In this document: piece by piece, positions 51,123-61,971 of the stretch | How the letters are laid out: each line of letters starts with the position of its first letter | How positions within the stretch are numbered: position 1 is the first letter of the stretch | Source of the DNA: Perkinsus marinus ATCC 50983 | Lineage: Eukaryota; Perkinsozoa; Perkinsida; Perkinsidae | Assembly: GCF_000006405.1 (NCBI RefSeq) | Contig: NW_003215385.1 | Location: 32,180 to 96,179 of the forward strand | DNA: 64,000 nucleotides | Reading direction: 5' to 3' | Notes under the pieces: model-generated | Database searches by the model: none | Seen by the model: the letters and a program-made list of their open reading frames with translations, nothing else | What the model was told of the DNA's origin: nothing | Translations under genes and position numbers: made by a program

Positions 51123-54100
51123 CTATAGAAAGCTCCCTACATTCAGGAATGTGTTCTTCACCGACACAGGCACTGCAGCGCTGCCATCTCCTTGGTCGTA
51201 GGAACTACCCTTCGGACTGCTAGGATCAACCGAGCCTCCGAAAGCCGCATCACTCGTGCTAGCATTCATCCCCAACATTTGTTGTTGCCAATCAGATAGC
51301 CCAGTCAGGTATCGACCTACAATCAAGAGTATCACGATGGCCCCTCAGAGCCCCCACCGCCTACTGGGGTCTTCCAGATGAGCCATGCTGCCCGGTATCA
51401 CATCGTCTAAGACAGATTTATTGCCACCACCACTGGACGTGTCTTGTGATGGCATTCTTGTAAAAGAGCCGATACCAACAGCAGCAGCATCGCCACCTCC
51501 CATAGCCATCCTCGACCCCAGATGAGGACAATGCCCCGTACCTACACACAGTGACATACTGCGACAGATATAACCGAGGAAGTGACAGCGTACATGGCTG
51601 AGGGTCCACTTCAATAACACCATCCAAGACTAGCATAGGTGATAGGGAGGCATCATGGATAGCAGGAGCAGTAGAGACACCTTCAAACCATGCTGGTGAG
51701 TTGTTCATACCTGCCATCGCCGACCTAAGGACCTCCTGTGGTACTACCGCCGCTCATTACCGGCCTCCCTAAAGGACCATCTCAGACGTCCCAAGTCATA
51801 CTTGGTTACCTTACCACAAGTACAGTTCTCGTCGTCCACTCTCATCACCTGAATAATAGCATCTCGTCGAGGAAGCTAGCAACAACTTACAAAAAGCATA
51901 GCTGCAATCCTGGTGAAGGAGTCCTTCAATGTAGGCAAGTCCCTCGACTTCTTCGCCAATGCCGTCAACACATTAGCATAGTCGTGAATACAGAACGTCG
52001 TCACTTGCTTCACACAGCACTCCGCCAGCTCCTCCCATAGTGACGCATCACCATAGGCCGTATTGGCTAGGGCCCACATGGAGTTCGACAGACAGTGAGG
52101 GGCCAACTCAGGAGCATCATCACGGAGCTTCCTCGCGCAGGCTTCAATCTGATATACATCCTATGGCCAGTGTGGGAGAATATGCATATGGTCATCTACC
52201 AATAAAGTAATTCCGCTAAAAATCATCGTTAGTTTCCTACCCCGAGTCTTGTGTGAATTTTCATTATCTACCGAACCAATTCCTAACCTCCTAAGCTGAG
52301 GAAGAAAACATACTGGATATTACCAAATCCGGGTAGTCCTCAGTCTGACCCATCCTAACGACACTCCACAAACATAGGGAGACACTCTGTGCCGACAAGC
52401 TAGCGAGGTCATCACGCAGTACATCACATATCTCCTCGATGAGTGGCATCACCTGTGAGTAACACTACTCAACAGTAATAGCCTCGGTACCTTCCTCACT
52501 GAGTTAGAACCCGTATGGCCGAGTTTGACGATACCATGTAGGATCATCGCCGCGTCCTGAGCTGCTAGACCAGTAGTAGAGTTAATCAGATTAGCACGGT
52601 CGGCTAAAGCGTCGATGGCACAGCAATCACAAACGCCCATTCTCCCATAGGCGCTCAAGATGGTCGCTGAGAGAAGGTGAATAGTCAATACCACGCCTTC
52701 ACCACTTCGTACATATATCAGCTATACAGAATCGGAAGCTCTTAGACTTCACGTAAGCTGCCGTGGCATCAACCAACTGGGGGTCCTTTGCAGCCAGATC
52801 CATGCCCATGTATGCTAATGCCCATAGACATGTGCCTGAGCAAGGGATCGAACCTCTGCGGGAAATGATCATATGGGTTCTTCTCTCACTCAGTTGAGCC
52901 GGTGAGTATTTATCAAGATGTTCATCCAGTTGCCTTGCTATAGCATCACAACATACCGAGTCGTGATAGCCGAGTTTACATAGTCCCCATGCTGCTGAGG
53001 TCAGATCTTCACAAGTGAACCTGAGCATAACACCGGCCCTACTACTACTATCACTGCTTCCCCCTCCTCAAACTACTTGGACGCAAACTGTGCAACATAA
53101 ACTTGGCATGCTGCGATGAGGTCATCATGTTTTATGCCAACACGACCAAAGGACTTCAGAATAGTGGCAACATCTTGAGGATTGAGCCTTCCAGCCTGCG
53201 CATGCGTGCATACCATCTTTCGTCCAACTCCTATACAAACTACTCTTACCTGTGCGTGCATGAGAGCAACATATCCACAGCGCTCGAAGACCATCTTCAC
53301 ACGAGATCGATCCGATATGTGAACGACCAACCGACTTAGTCCCCACAACGTCATGGACAGGTCCTGGGGATTGTACTTATCCGCTTGGGATAAAATCTGA
53401 GCACAAGCGAGCGAAAAACAATGATAAGGAATCTTTGCGCACAGCGAAGAATATCGCCGAATAAGGCCAATAACAGGGCCAAGGGATGGGCAGTTTTATT
53501 ACTCTATCGCAGACCGCACTGAAGTCGATACCCTCATACCAGTCGATCTTGGCAAAGGCCCAAATCGATCGAGAGATGTCTTGGGCTACATACACCGACA
53601 GATGCTTACAGAGGTACCTGACCAAGACGACCCTGATGGTTGGGAATTGGGGATGGCGAGGTCCTACGTGACTTCAGCACGTAAAAACTCCGCCTCATTT
53701 AATCCAACCTTCACATGCGCCCACAACATTTGTACAGCAACCCGAGGGGTACCTACAAAAATGCACCATCCGGGGATCGAACCCACGCCCTCGTGTAATC
53801 CTACTCCCAGCCAGACGGGGTGCAGCGTAAGCGCACATATCCCTAACAGGACCATCATAACCCAGCTTCCCGCACTGCTCACAGATGCCCGTGAGAATTG
53901 CCAAATCCAGACCAGCATCACTCTTGGCCTACAGCCACCACCATGACCGCAACGACCTCAGGGCCTCCTTCCCTACATGCTCCGTCGCGAAGACTCTCTG
54001 CAGCTCATGCGTTATCCACTCCAATGCATTGCTTGTAGCTGCTTTATTGCCACTTGTCATCTTGCGTAGTTGTCTAAACCAACGAGGCAAGTCCCTTGAG

Positions 54101-54853
54101 GGCAGCGAGCCCGCAAAGAGGAGAGGACACCCGACCCGCCCATTACCAACCTCAGAACGTTATGGAGGTCTTCATCGCCGGGGTCCCGGTCCGGCTGTGG
54201 GGGCGTCTGCTGCTGCTGTTGTTGCCTCCTAAATGGTGGGGTCTGCGATCGACGAGCATCTGATAGGCGCCTTCAGAAATATAACAATGACGCTGAGGAT
54301 GAGGCCCCTCCTACAAGGAGCTACACTCCGCCCCACCACACATCCACACGACCGTCCAGGTATTCAGGAGGCCGAAAATTACCGCGCGCCCCGAAATTAT
54401 CCCACTCACTTCTCCCTCCGTGATTTCTTCCACCATATCCCATCTGTTGTTGTTGTTCTCCTGGGGAGTGTGGCCCATGCCCCAAGATGCTTGAGCTACT
54501 CGGAGGTGCTTTTGGTACGCCCGCCGTCGAGGAGGAGGAGGAGGAGCTTTGGAACTAAAACAAGAGTATTCCTGCCCTGAGGCCTCGTCCATCATCATCG
54601 CTAAAGCCCACGAGTGCAGCATCACTCCGCTTACAAGGTTGCTAAAAAATCCTCTGGATTCTGCTGGTCGCTGCTGGTTGGGCACACCAGCTGGCATCAT
54701 CCTCATTGGTGTTGTTGGAGGGCCACCGCCAGCAGCACCCAGATGATACTGCTCTTGTTGTTGATGTGGGCTGTTGTTATTCCTCCTCCCACGACTATCC
54801 CCATCTCCTTGTCGACTACTATTACCGTGGTGGAAGGGCAGGGAAAAGGTCAT
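51123..54853 (-). CDS. Octotricopeptide-like (OPR/FASTK-type) helical repeat protein
   Basis: The ATG at 54853 opens an Asn/Gln/Pro-rich leader. After several introns a chain of at least ten alpha-helical repeats of about 38 residues follows, each with the signature L-W-[AGS]-x3-[LMV]-G: ICEQCGKLGYDG, LWAHVKVGLNE, IWAFAKIDWYE, LWGLSRLVV, LKSFGRVGIKHDD, AWGLCKLGYHD, LWALAYMGMDL, LSAYGRMGV, LHGIVKLGHTG, LWSVVRMGQTED and MWALANTAYGD. It ends in a Ser/Gly-rich tail at 51123. This pattern is that of OPR/RAP-associated RNA-binding repeats in algae and alveolates, which act on organelle RNAs (established knowledge). No RAP domain was recognised. Two introns (52836-52889 and 53753-53816) contain tRNA T-arm sequence. 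Confidence 0.8.
52836..52889 (-). other. tRNA-derived intron (54 nt)
   Basis: The GT-AG intron contains GGTTCGATCCC (tRNA B-box/T-arm) followed by CTTGCTCAG. The donor GTGAGAG follows exon sequence GGCTCAACTGA, which together resembles a tRNA D-arm. Removal joins two OPR repeats in phase (SPAQLS to TCLWALAYMG). Confidence 0.75.
53753..53816 (-). other. tRNA-derived intron (64 nt)
   Basis: The intron starts GTCTGGCTGGGAGTAGG, contains GTGGGTTCGATCCCCGG and ends GGTGCATTTTTGTAG. The last exon bases before the donor are GCACC, which pairs with the intronic GGTGC, so the 5-prime acceptor strand of the tRNA lies in the exon. The anticodon arm is shortened. Removal joins the frame into LWAHVKVG of the OPR protein. 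Confidence 0.82.
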
Positions 54854-55106
54854 GACTATATAATGAGGATTGTAATACTACTATGATCGATAACAGCCAC
54901 ATACCCATGAGGAACGTCAACAGCTCGTTAAAGTAACAGAAATTACGAACAAGATCATCAATTTTCACTACCATTATCAGAGACACTCGAGCCTTCGCTA
55001 ACATCAGCCTCCACCAAGTCTATTGACTCGTTCATGCTCCTCCCCTCCCCAGAATCTGCACAACAATCCTGGAAAATATTTTCATCTTCCTCAGTAGACT
55101 TCCTCA

Positions 55107-58100
55107 CTAATTATACAACTTTACACATGAATTCGGGTACAGGTGTATAGAAACCAATAAAATTTCCTCACAATTGTCAACAACACATGTAGTTGAGCAT
55201 GTGCATATTTCTCCCCACACTCTCCTCCACACCTTACCTTCATCTCGGCTACCCAACTGGGCATCCCCCTCATCCGGCCACCCCACAGGAGTCGATGCCC
55301 CCACCCACTTAGTGTCACTAACAGTAGGTGAGGTTACCCAACCCTCATCATCCTGCCCAGACGGCCACTCCACTAACCCACCGCCGCTACTGCTGTTGTT
55401 GTTGTTGCCCCCCTGCCCCTCCGGCACCGGCCAACCACCTGGCGTACCCTCAGAGTCAACCCAATCACTCGGGACAGGGCCGGGCCATTCAGGTGTCGGC
55501 GCCCTTCCCGTCGGTGACCGAGACGTATCATGATGCGAACCAGCTTGAAAGAACTCGGGTGAGTCTAAGGAATCATCTCCTAGCATACTCCCAGTCGACG
55601 GGGTGGTAGAGGCAGCAAGAGGCAGCAGAGACGATGATGTTGAGGGTAGAGAAACTCCTGGACGACCTGAGACCATATGTCAACTAGGCCTCACTATACA
55701 CTCTCGATAAGACATGTATCATCACCGCCTTCTTCCACACTCCTCGGTACAGCTATGGTCCCTCCTAGGTCCAACTTCATGCCTCTAGACAAACGCCATC
55801 TAGATAGGTAAGCCTCGGCAGCTGGGGACTCCACTGCTAGCCTCGACACTCCCTGATACCCAGTAATGAGCGGAGCGATGCTTCAATGACACCAACCTTG
55901 TCGTTGTCTTCAAGTGAGAGGACTATCTCGGCTATTTGAGGTCGACATCTGATACAAGATATTTGTGGTAAAAACGACACCTGTGGGATTCGAACCAGAG
56001 ACCTCCTACCCCATAGACCTCCCTCCCTCTCCTGCCAGACACTTCTCCACAGCTTCCTTCTCGCATACCAGGGCATCAGCAATAACTCCCTTCCCCCCCA
56101 ATTGGCCCAATGCCCTACTCAGCTCGAGGACTGCGTTTGCCAATAGTGAGCACCGAGAATGCCGCGCTATCGTAGCATCCAAAGCAGCCACCATAAACTC
56201 CTGGTCCACGAGTTTATCCACCTGACCCTCGCCACCTGACGCCGCTACTTCATTCGAACAAGCTGTCATTGCTGTCATGACAAGGCATATAACCTGCCGA
56301 GATTATCCACGCCACACTAGATGATCCTCCCCACCTCAGTGAGCAACTCCACATCTTCCTCAGCCCCCTTGCCCTCTACTATCATCCTCAACTCATCTAT
56401 CTTTGCATATACACATTCAGCGACCCTTCGAGATGGTGCCGAAGACATAGCACTATCGACAATAGTAGGAACCCCACTACCACTCGGTGTGGATGCCTGA
56501 CACATACACTCGATGACTTCAGCGTAAACCACTTCCTTAATAAAGCAAACAGAAGAGTAAACGATACCATCCATCCTCCAACACAGCCGAACTGCATCAC
56601 AGGAGCCCAGTATTCATCAGTGATGTCATTTCATGTGCACTAGAGGCTACGTCGTAAGACCAACACGGACGCAAACAGCTATCATAGTCCCTAGTACGAT
56701 GCTACGAATTCTCACCACATAGCAACAGAAGTCGTCGTCGCCTCCATCACAATCATTTGCACAACCCTCCTCTGCAACATCTCCTCCAGACTCCTTCAAG
56801 TTGAATAACAAACTAGTAACAGCATTAGCAGCAGCGCCCATCACAGAGGTGATCTCCTGCCCCGTCACAATGCGACATACTAGACGATCTGTCTGTTCCA
56901 CAAGACCCTTGGCCAACCGCGGTATGTACACTGGCTTGGCATCTTCCGATGGGCATTGATCTGATAACAACAACAAATCAATAACCACTCTTAGGTCGAC
57001 TGTCCTCAGTCCCATGCCCACCCTTACGTACAGCATAGGAGCTTCTGTAGTAGCTCAGCACAGTTCCGAGATGCTTCCTCGGTGTTGGCCGCCGTCTCGC
57101 TACAAATAACATCCACGAATTCGCTTGCGTCTAGCCTAGCAAAAGGTACCTGTCAGGACAACAGCATGAACATAATAAGTTCGACGCATTGCAGCTTGGG
57201 CGATGAAATGCAGCGAAAACGAAAATCAACGCATCCGTTTATTAAATTTCAATACTATTGGACCAATGGCCGATATTTTAGTCTACATATTCAACACGGT
57301 CTGCCTGCGCCTATGAAATCCTAATAACGTATGACCTGCCTCGCAACACGTATCAATGACAACCTAACGAACGATGAAAAGGATGAAGGAGTGCACGGCT
57401 GAATCCCTCGAGCGACAAGCCTAACCCTGTTCCTACAGCTGCCTCATCAGTTGTCAGTAACATGGTATACAAAAGCTCACATGTCGATAGGTCATACAGT
57501 AGTGCCAGAAATGCGGTCTTCAATGATGCTTCCATGCTCTCTGAGGACAAAATAATAATCAAAATTACCAACGCACGCGTGCACAAGCTCGACACTCATC
57601 GAATGTGCTAATGATATCAACTGAGAGTGAACCTACTTGTTATATTCGCCACTTCAACAGGACGCTTCTCAAAAATATTCTGAGAAAAGGTGTAAAATTC
57701 CAAGACCAAACCTCGGGTAGTAGTACACTGACGGCTCGGGACATGTAGCCTGATATCACACAATTCATCGGTTCTTCGCACTCTGACGCCAAGACGTACT
57801 GAAAAACACGAGAATCAACTCTAAGTAATCCTCCTGAAGATGAAAATACGCTCATGGTTATGAAAAATGTGGGAAAATTCCGAGAGAATTTTCTCAGTTA
57901 TTGTACACTTCTACCTCAGGTCACCTGTAACCTCCTAAAATCAGCTGTAATATATTTTTGGAATATATACAACACCGGGCACATGTCCAAGACATTCACC
58001 AAGTTTACCGCTTGCAACAGCTCCTTCAACGCAGACCATCCAGTAGTAGCATCCTCATGGACCCAGGCGTCCAGGAAAATATCATTCTCACAGCTGATAA

Positions 58101-59251
58101 GCTCAACGCATACGTACGGTAGAAGATATTTTCCTAAAACATGATCATATCCTTAGCGGAGCGAAGCCGTCCCCCTACCTACGAGTATCGGACGATCCAC
58201 CTGGTGGCAACTGAGTGAGTATCTTCACTATACTTTGCAGACTAGACTGAAAACAGATCTCCTGTCTGCTACTAACACAGACGCATTTCCTTCTCTACCT
58301 TCTCACAAAGCCTGTCCACCAACTTTGTCGATCCCGCCCGTAGTTCTTGCACGACTTCATCATTACTTAGTATTTCCTAACATCAACAATCCACAAAAAC
58401 TCCAGCATATCACGCTACCAACCTCTGTAGTGGTAAGACTGCCCTTCTCCAACAAATCATCCAGCCTTCCGAAGGAGGAGTTACGCAACCAGCTATTACC
58501 TCGGGACGCCCTCGTCGAGAAGAACGATCCCGCTCCTATGTATTCCATCAGTTGAGATTGATACAAAAAAACTGACTCTCGCACAGCAATAATAAAACCT
58601 CTCAGCGACAACTACACTCGGAAGAAATTCTTCAATGACCTGTGCGGATCTCGTTCGTATGCAGCTATCAAGACACTCAAACTCAATAGCCAAGTTGAAG
58701 TGGTGGAGAGACGACTGTAGAGGAATCTCCCATGAAGCAGCAGTGTTGGTCAATTTAGGTTCATGCCTGCAGGTGTTGCATCTCGGAAACGCCACGAATT
58801 CATCCCAATCCGGCTCCGTAGCAAAACCATACCTTCCTCAAACAGTGGGAATTTAGCCTGAGAAAAGTACATCTACCAGGATTCGAACCAGGGAGAAACG
58901 ACTTGAATCCCCCCAACACTTTAACCGGCCATGGTCTCATACAGAACGACATACCACACCTTGTTTACTTCCTATCGTCATAGTGGCAATACCCATCGGC
59001 ATCAGCCTCAGGATGATACTTCTCATCACATCCAACATGACAATAACATCCTCGCTGATGTCACCTGGTAGTAAGAATCTTCCCTGTGCGCTAAGATACC
59101 TTCTTATCACTTGCGGTTTACACAAAAGACCCATACCCTCCTGATCAGCATCGATCCTCACGGTCACCGAGGGAGACATGATAGCAACGTCACTAGTCAG
59201 GTCGATCCGTTGGGGAACCGACGACCGTACACACGAAAACTGCTCCTCATG
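55107..59251 (-). CDS. Large ARM/HEAT-like helical protein, many exons
   Basis: Minus-strand exons: 58.96-59.25 kb (SDVAIMSPSVTVRIDADQEG, then DVIVMLDVMRSIILRLM), 58.0-58.1 kb (WSALKELLQAVNLVNVLDM), 57.04-57.15 kb (ASRNCAELLQKLLCC), 56.72-56.95 kb (IPRLAKGLVEQTDRLV and NAVTSLLFNLKESGG), 56.32-56.55 kb, 56.01-56.28 kb (NAVLELSRALGQLGG), 55.85-55.95 kb (AEIVLSLEDNDKVGVIEASL), and a last Ser/Pro/Trp-rich part at 55.25-55.68 kb. The repeated helix pairs suggest armadillo/HEAT folds. No named family is assigned, and I am not certain that all exons belong to one gene. The true N-terminus is upstream of 59.25 kb and unresolved. Introns at 55949-56009, 58858-58959 and 59252-59355 contain tRNA-like sequence; the one near 55.13-55.24 kb contains repeat family B. 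Confidence 0.5.
55125..55240 (-). repeat. Intronic dispersed repeat, family B
   Basis: On the minus strand: ATGCACATGCTCAACTACAT, then TGAGGAAATTTTATTGGTTTC and TATACACC. It follows a GTGTGG donor and ends near an ATTAG acceptor, so it fills an intron. It shares ordered words with the copies at 33.7, 34.4, 36.3 and 61.3 kb. Confidence 0.6.
55949..56009 (-). other. tRNA-derived intron (61 nt)
   Basis: Starts GTAGGAGGTCTCTGG, contains CTGGTTCGAATCCCACAGG, then CGTTTTTACC and ends TTGTATCAG. The donor is the GGTAG of a D-loop-like word. Removal joins RSMG to CRPQIAEIVLS in phase. Confidence 0.8.
58858..58959 (-). other. tRNA-derived intron (102 nt)
   Basis: Contains, in order, an A-box-like word (ATGGCCGGTTAAAGTG), a shortened anticodon region, and CCCTGGTTCGAATCCTGG (B-box), then ACTTTTCTCAG. 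Nearly a whole tRNA-like unit is inside the intron, in sense orientation. Confidence 0.82.
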
Positions 59252-59355
59252 CTAGGCTTGACCAACGCCTGAAACACCCCCTCTGGGAATCGAACCCGGG
59301 ACCTCGGAAGCACTCATCTATCTTTACCGGCTACACCACATCCTGGTGTTTGCAC
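59252..59355 (-). other. tRNA-derived intron (104 nt)
   Basis: Contains GATGTGGTGTAGCCGG (A-box-like), then about 40 bases later GTCCCGGGTTCGATTCCC (B-box). Two possible acceptors follow, GTGTTTCAG and AAGCCTAG; the second keeps the frame of the next exon. The donor GTGCAAAC lies upstream of the tRNA-like part. Confidence 0.78.
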
Positions 59356-59786
59356 GAACTCCCTAGCCTGAAAGGCGACATATTTTGAAGTCGAAATATG
59401 ACCATCGTACCTATCAGATGTTATCCAACAGCACTTCCACGAATTCTTCATCTCTACCCAGGATCATACCGGCATCCCTCTGGATCCAAACTCAAGATGC
59501 AAGATGCATCGCTCCGCTAGCTCATTGCAATATGTTTACTCATCCTTCCCAACGGGCCCTACCACGATACACGATGACCCCAAAGGATCCCCACATTACT
59601 TCTCTCCCCAGACCACATGTTTTTAATACACTCTTCGGATTGTTCATGATGAGGACTATGAACAACAATAAGAACTACATCAGGGACGATGATACGACGT
59701 GCCGAATCACCAACGCAACTGCTATGGTCGAGGCGAAACTTGTCAAGTGGGTAGATGACAACGTGATGAACAGGTTGGAAGAAGAC

Positions 59787-61499
59787 TCAGTTTTCGAACT
59801 TAGAGTTTGGCGTTCGTGGGCTCGCCATAACTTTCATCCTCTCCTCATCCATACTAGCATTGCTTTCTGGAACACTCAGTAGACTCTCCGTGAACGTGAA
59901 CTTCTCCTCCTTAGGGACCTGAAGAAAACAAAATGCACTCACCAGGGATCGAACCCACGACCTTCCTCTCTACTACCAATTTCAGCAGTGGCAAACGCAT
60001 CAACAAGGCCACCAGATAAATATAAGCCGTCACAACGAAGGTATATCGATAATCATGGTTATCCATCAGATACCCTCCTATCACCGCAGACCCCGACCAG
60101 GTCATAGACGATAGCGACTCCAAGGCGTTCCACCTCCCCCTTTGGTGAGATGGTACGAAGTCCATAATGATCGATCGATCAACCGGGTATATCGCATTCT
60201 GGACCGCCCCTCTGAGTAAGAAGGTAAAAACAACGGCGGGCAACCAGCGGACCCATGCCAGACAGAAGAGGCATATAACACCAAGAGTAGAGAAGAGGAT
60301 TCCAGCTTGGACTCTACCCACATGATTCGCTACTTTATCACAGAACCATGTGAAGAGCCCAAAGGTGAGCCCATAGAAGGCCCATAGGAGCTGCACTTGA
60401 GTCGGCGAGAAGTTATAGTCGTTTTTGAAGAATAGTGGGAAGAACTTCACAGTCATCCCGGCGCCTATACATGTGATGAAGTCATTCGCACACATCAGAT
60501 ACGGTATTGTCCAGGTCCACTCTGATGTGGTCTTACGATATACATGCGCCCCTGAAAGACGATTTGCGATAACAGTAGGTCACGACACTCACCTGATCGG
60601 CCTGCGTTGCCACCGAGGCCATCTTCATGGGTTACATCAGTCCATCCAAAGAGGAAAAAATTGGCAGGGATGAACCCGAGAAAACCAATGATGAGCACAG
60701 TGTGCAGCACACTTAGTCGCCACTCATTACCAAAGTATACGAACAGGAAGAGACCAATAAATGGTCCGAGCCCCGAGGCCAACTGATTCACCACTGATGC
60801 TCGCGTTAGCCACTTAGCACGGTGACCCTGAGGGATGGAGTCTGCGAAAAGGGAGTAGGTCGCGCAGTTCTGTGTTGCGAAGTAGCCACCAGCCACAGCT
60901 AGGGCGAAGCATATGACTATCATCTGAAAAAGAAAGGTAGACGATGAGTAATACCATGGCTACTTACATTGTCATAGTATATACCACATATTGATAACAC
61001 GACCATGAGCAAGGAGAACCAACCACACCATCGACATATCAGGGCTCGAGAGAACCTATCATCGTGGGAATACCCTCTAGAGGAGGCACCCCTAATTTTA
61101 CTTATCGACCAGTATGCCTGCTGGTATGGCAACAGAGACTTGACTCAACCCAGAGATGGACTCAGCCCATCCGACAGCTTTATTAGAGTCCCCAGCCATA
61201 ACGTAAAGATATGCATCGAAGATACCCATCTGCGCGATGGCTTGACATATCCCCTGCAGAGCTGAGTACCTGAGGAAAGCGTCTCCTCAACTGAGCTCGT
61301 GAGTTTCTATCTACACGATTTTGGGTATACAAAATCAACCATAATAAGTAGTTGACCATGTGCATATGAAGACGGATGTGAAACAGGTAATATCCTACAT
61401 AAGCATGTGATAGATGTTCTTCTTGCATGCCTTTTCAAACTCCTCCTTATCCGTAATCGGAGAGAGGACCTTGTGGCCTAGATGGTTCGTAATGGGCAT
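59787..61499 (-). CDS. Major facilitator superfamily transporter
   Basis: A probable first exon from the ATG at 61499 encodes a hydrophilic leader (HKVLSPITDKEEFEKACKK). Exon two (61.14-61.28 kb) begins the membrane part: SALQGICQAIAQMG, then SISGLSQVSVAIPAGILVDK. Further exons give TM segments with FSLLMVVLSICGIYY, MIVICFALAVAGGYFA, ASVVNQLASGLGPFIGLFLF, LHTVLIIGFLGFIPANFFLF, then in the second half AFYGLTFGLFTWF, ILFSTLGVICLFCLAW and FTFLLRGAVQNAIYPVDRS, ending with TM VTAYIYLVALLMRL and a hydrophilic tail to a TGA at 59787-59789. This is an MFS-type 12-helix layout; the substrate cannot be inferred. The intron at 59919-59976 is tRNA-derived, and the first intron (about 61.29-61.41 kb) carries repeat family B. 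The join of exon one is tentative. Confidence 0.8.
59919..59976 (-). other. tRNA-derived intron (58 nt)
   Basis: The exon ends AAATTG and the intron begins GTAGTAGAGAGGAAGG, so donor and exon edge together read TTGGTAGTAGAG, a tRNA D-loop. It continues CGTGGGTTCGATCCCTGG, then TGCATTTTGTTTTCTTCAG. Removal joins the last MFS helix to its tail in phase. Confidence 0.85.
61300..61410 (-). repeat. Intronic dispersed repeat, family B
   Basis: On the minus strand: CATATGCACATGGTCAACTAC, then TGGTTGATTTTGTATACCC and GATAGAAACTCACGAG. It is closest to the 55.13 kb copy. It lies in the first intron of the MFS gene. Confidence 0.6.
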
Positions 61500-61971
61500 A
61501 CCCGATAACCAAAAACAACTGCTGCTAGCCTCTATAGAGTCCGCGCATACACGCATTGTGCAATTCTCGCTGCGCCCTGGTAATCGATTATTGTCGTCGT
61601 CGTGGCTACCTCTACAGCGCAGCACCCCTATACACGATTAAGGTGGCGGCTGCTTTAAATGGGGATGGCCCATCCTAGGCGTGGTAGAGTAGATGATAAC
61701 AGGGCAAATCTCAGTGTGCTATGAGAGGAGATTTCGACTTCTCCATGGTTTGACAAATTCTGGACTGATTTAGCGCTCGCCCAGTAAGTCATAACAAGGC
61801 GACGCACTGGTGGAAGCTTAGACCTTGACAATAAGCCTCCCCTGGCCGCACTAATATCTTCGCAAGCTTGGTCAGCTAAGGCTGATAACCGAGACTACGT
61901 TAGGCGTGTAGTTCTCTCGCCACATCTCCGGTCTATCGTCTCTCAGCCACCCTTTACGTTATATATCCAAA
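61500..61971. other. Divergent intergenic region, MFS and Dbp3-type helicase
   Basis: No supported coding exon. It should hold both promoters. No defined regulatory motif is assigned. Confidence 0.4.

Noticed and set aside
59385-59882. 165-codon plus-strand frame
   Set aside because: The minus strand here encodes the C-terminal tail of the MFS transporter in part, and the plus frame has no motif or splice sites. A chance long frame is likely.
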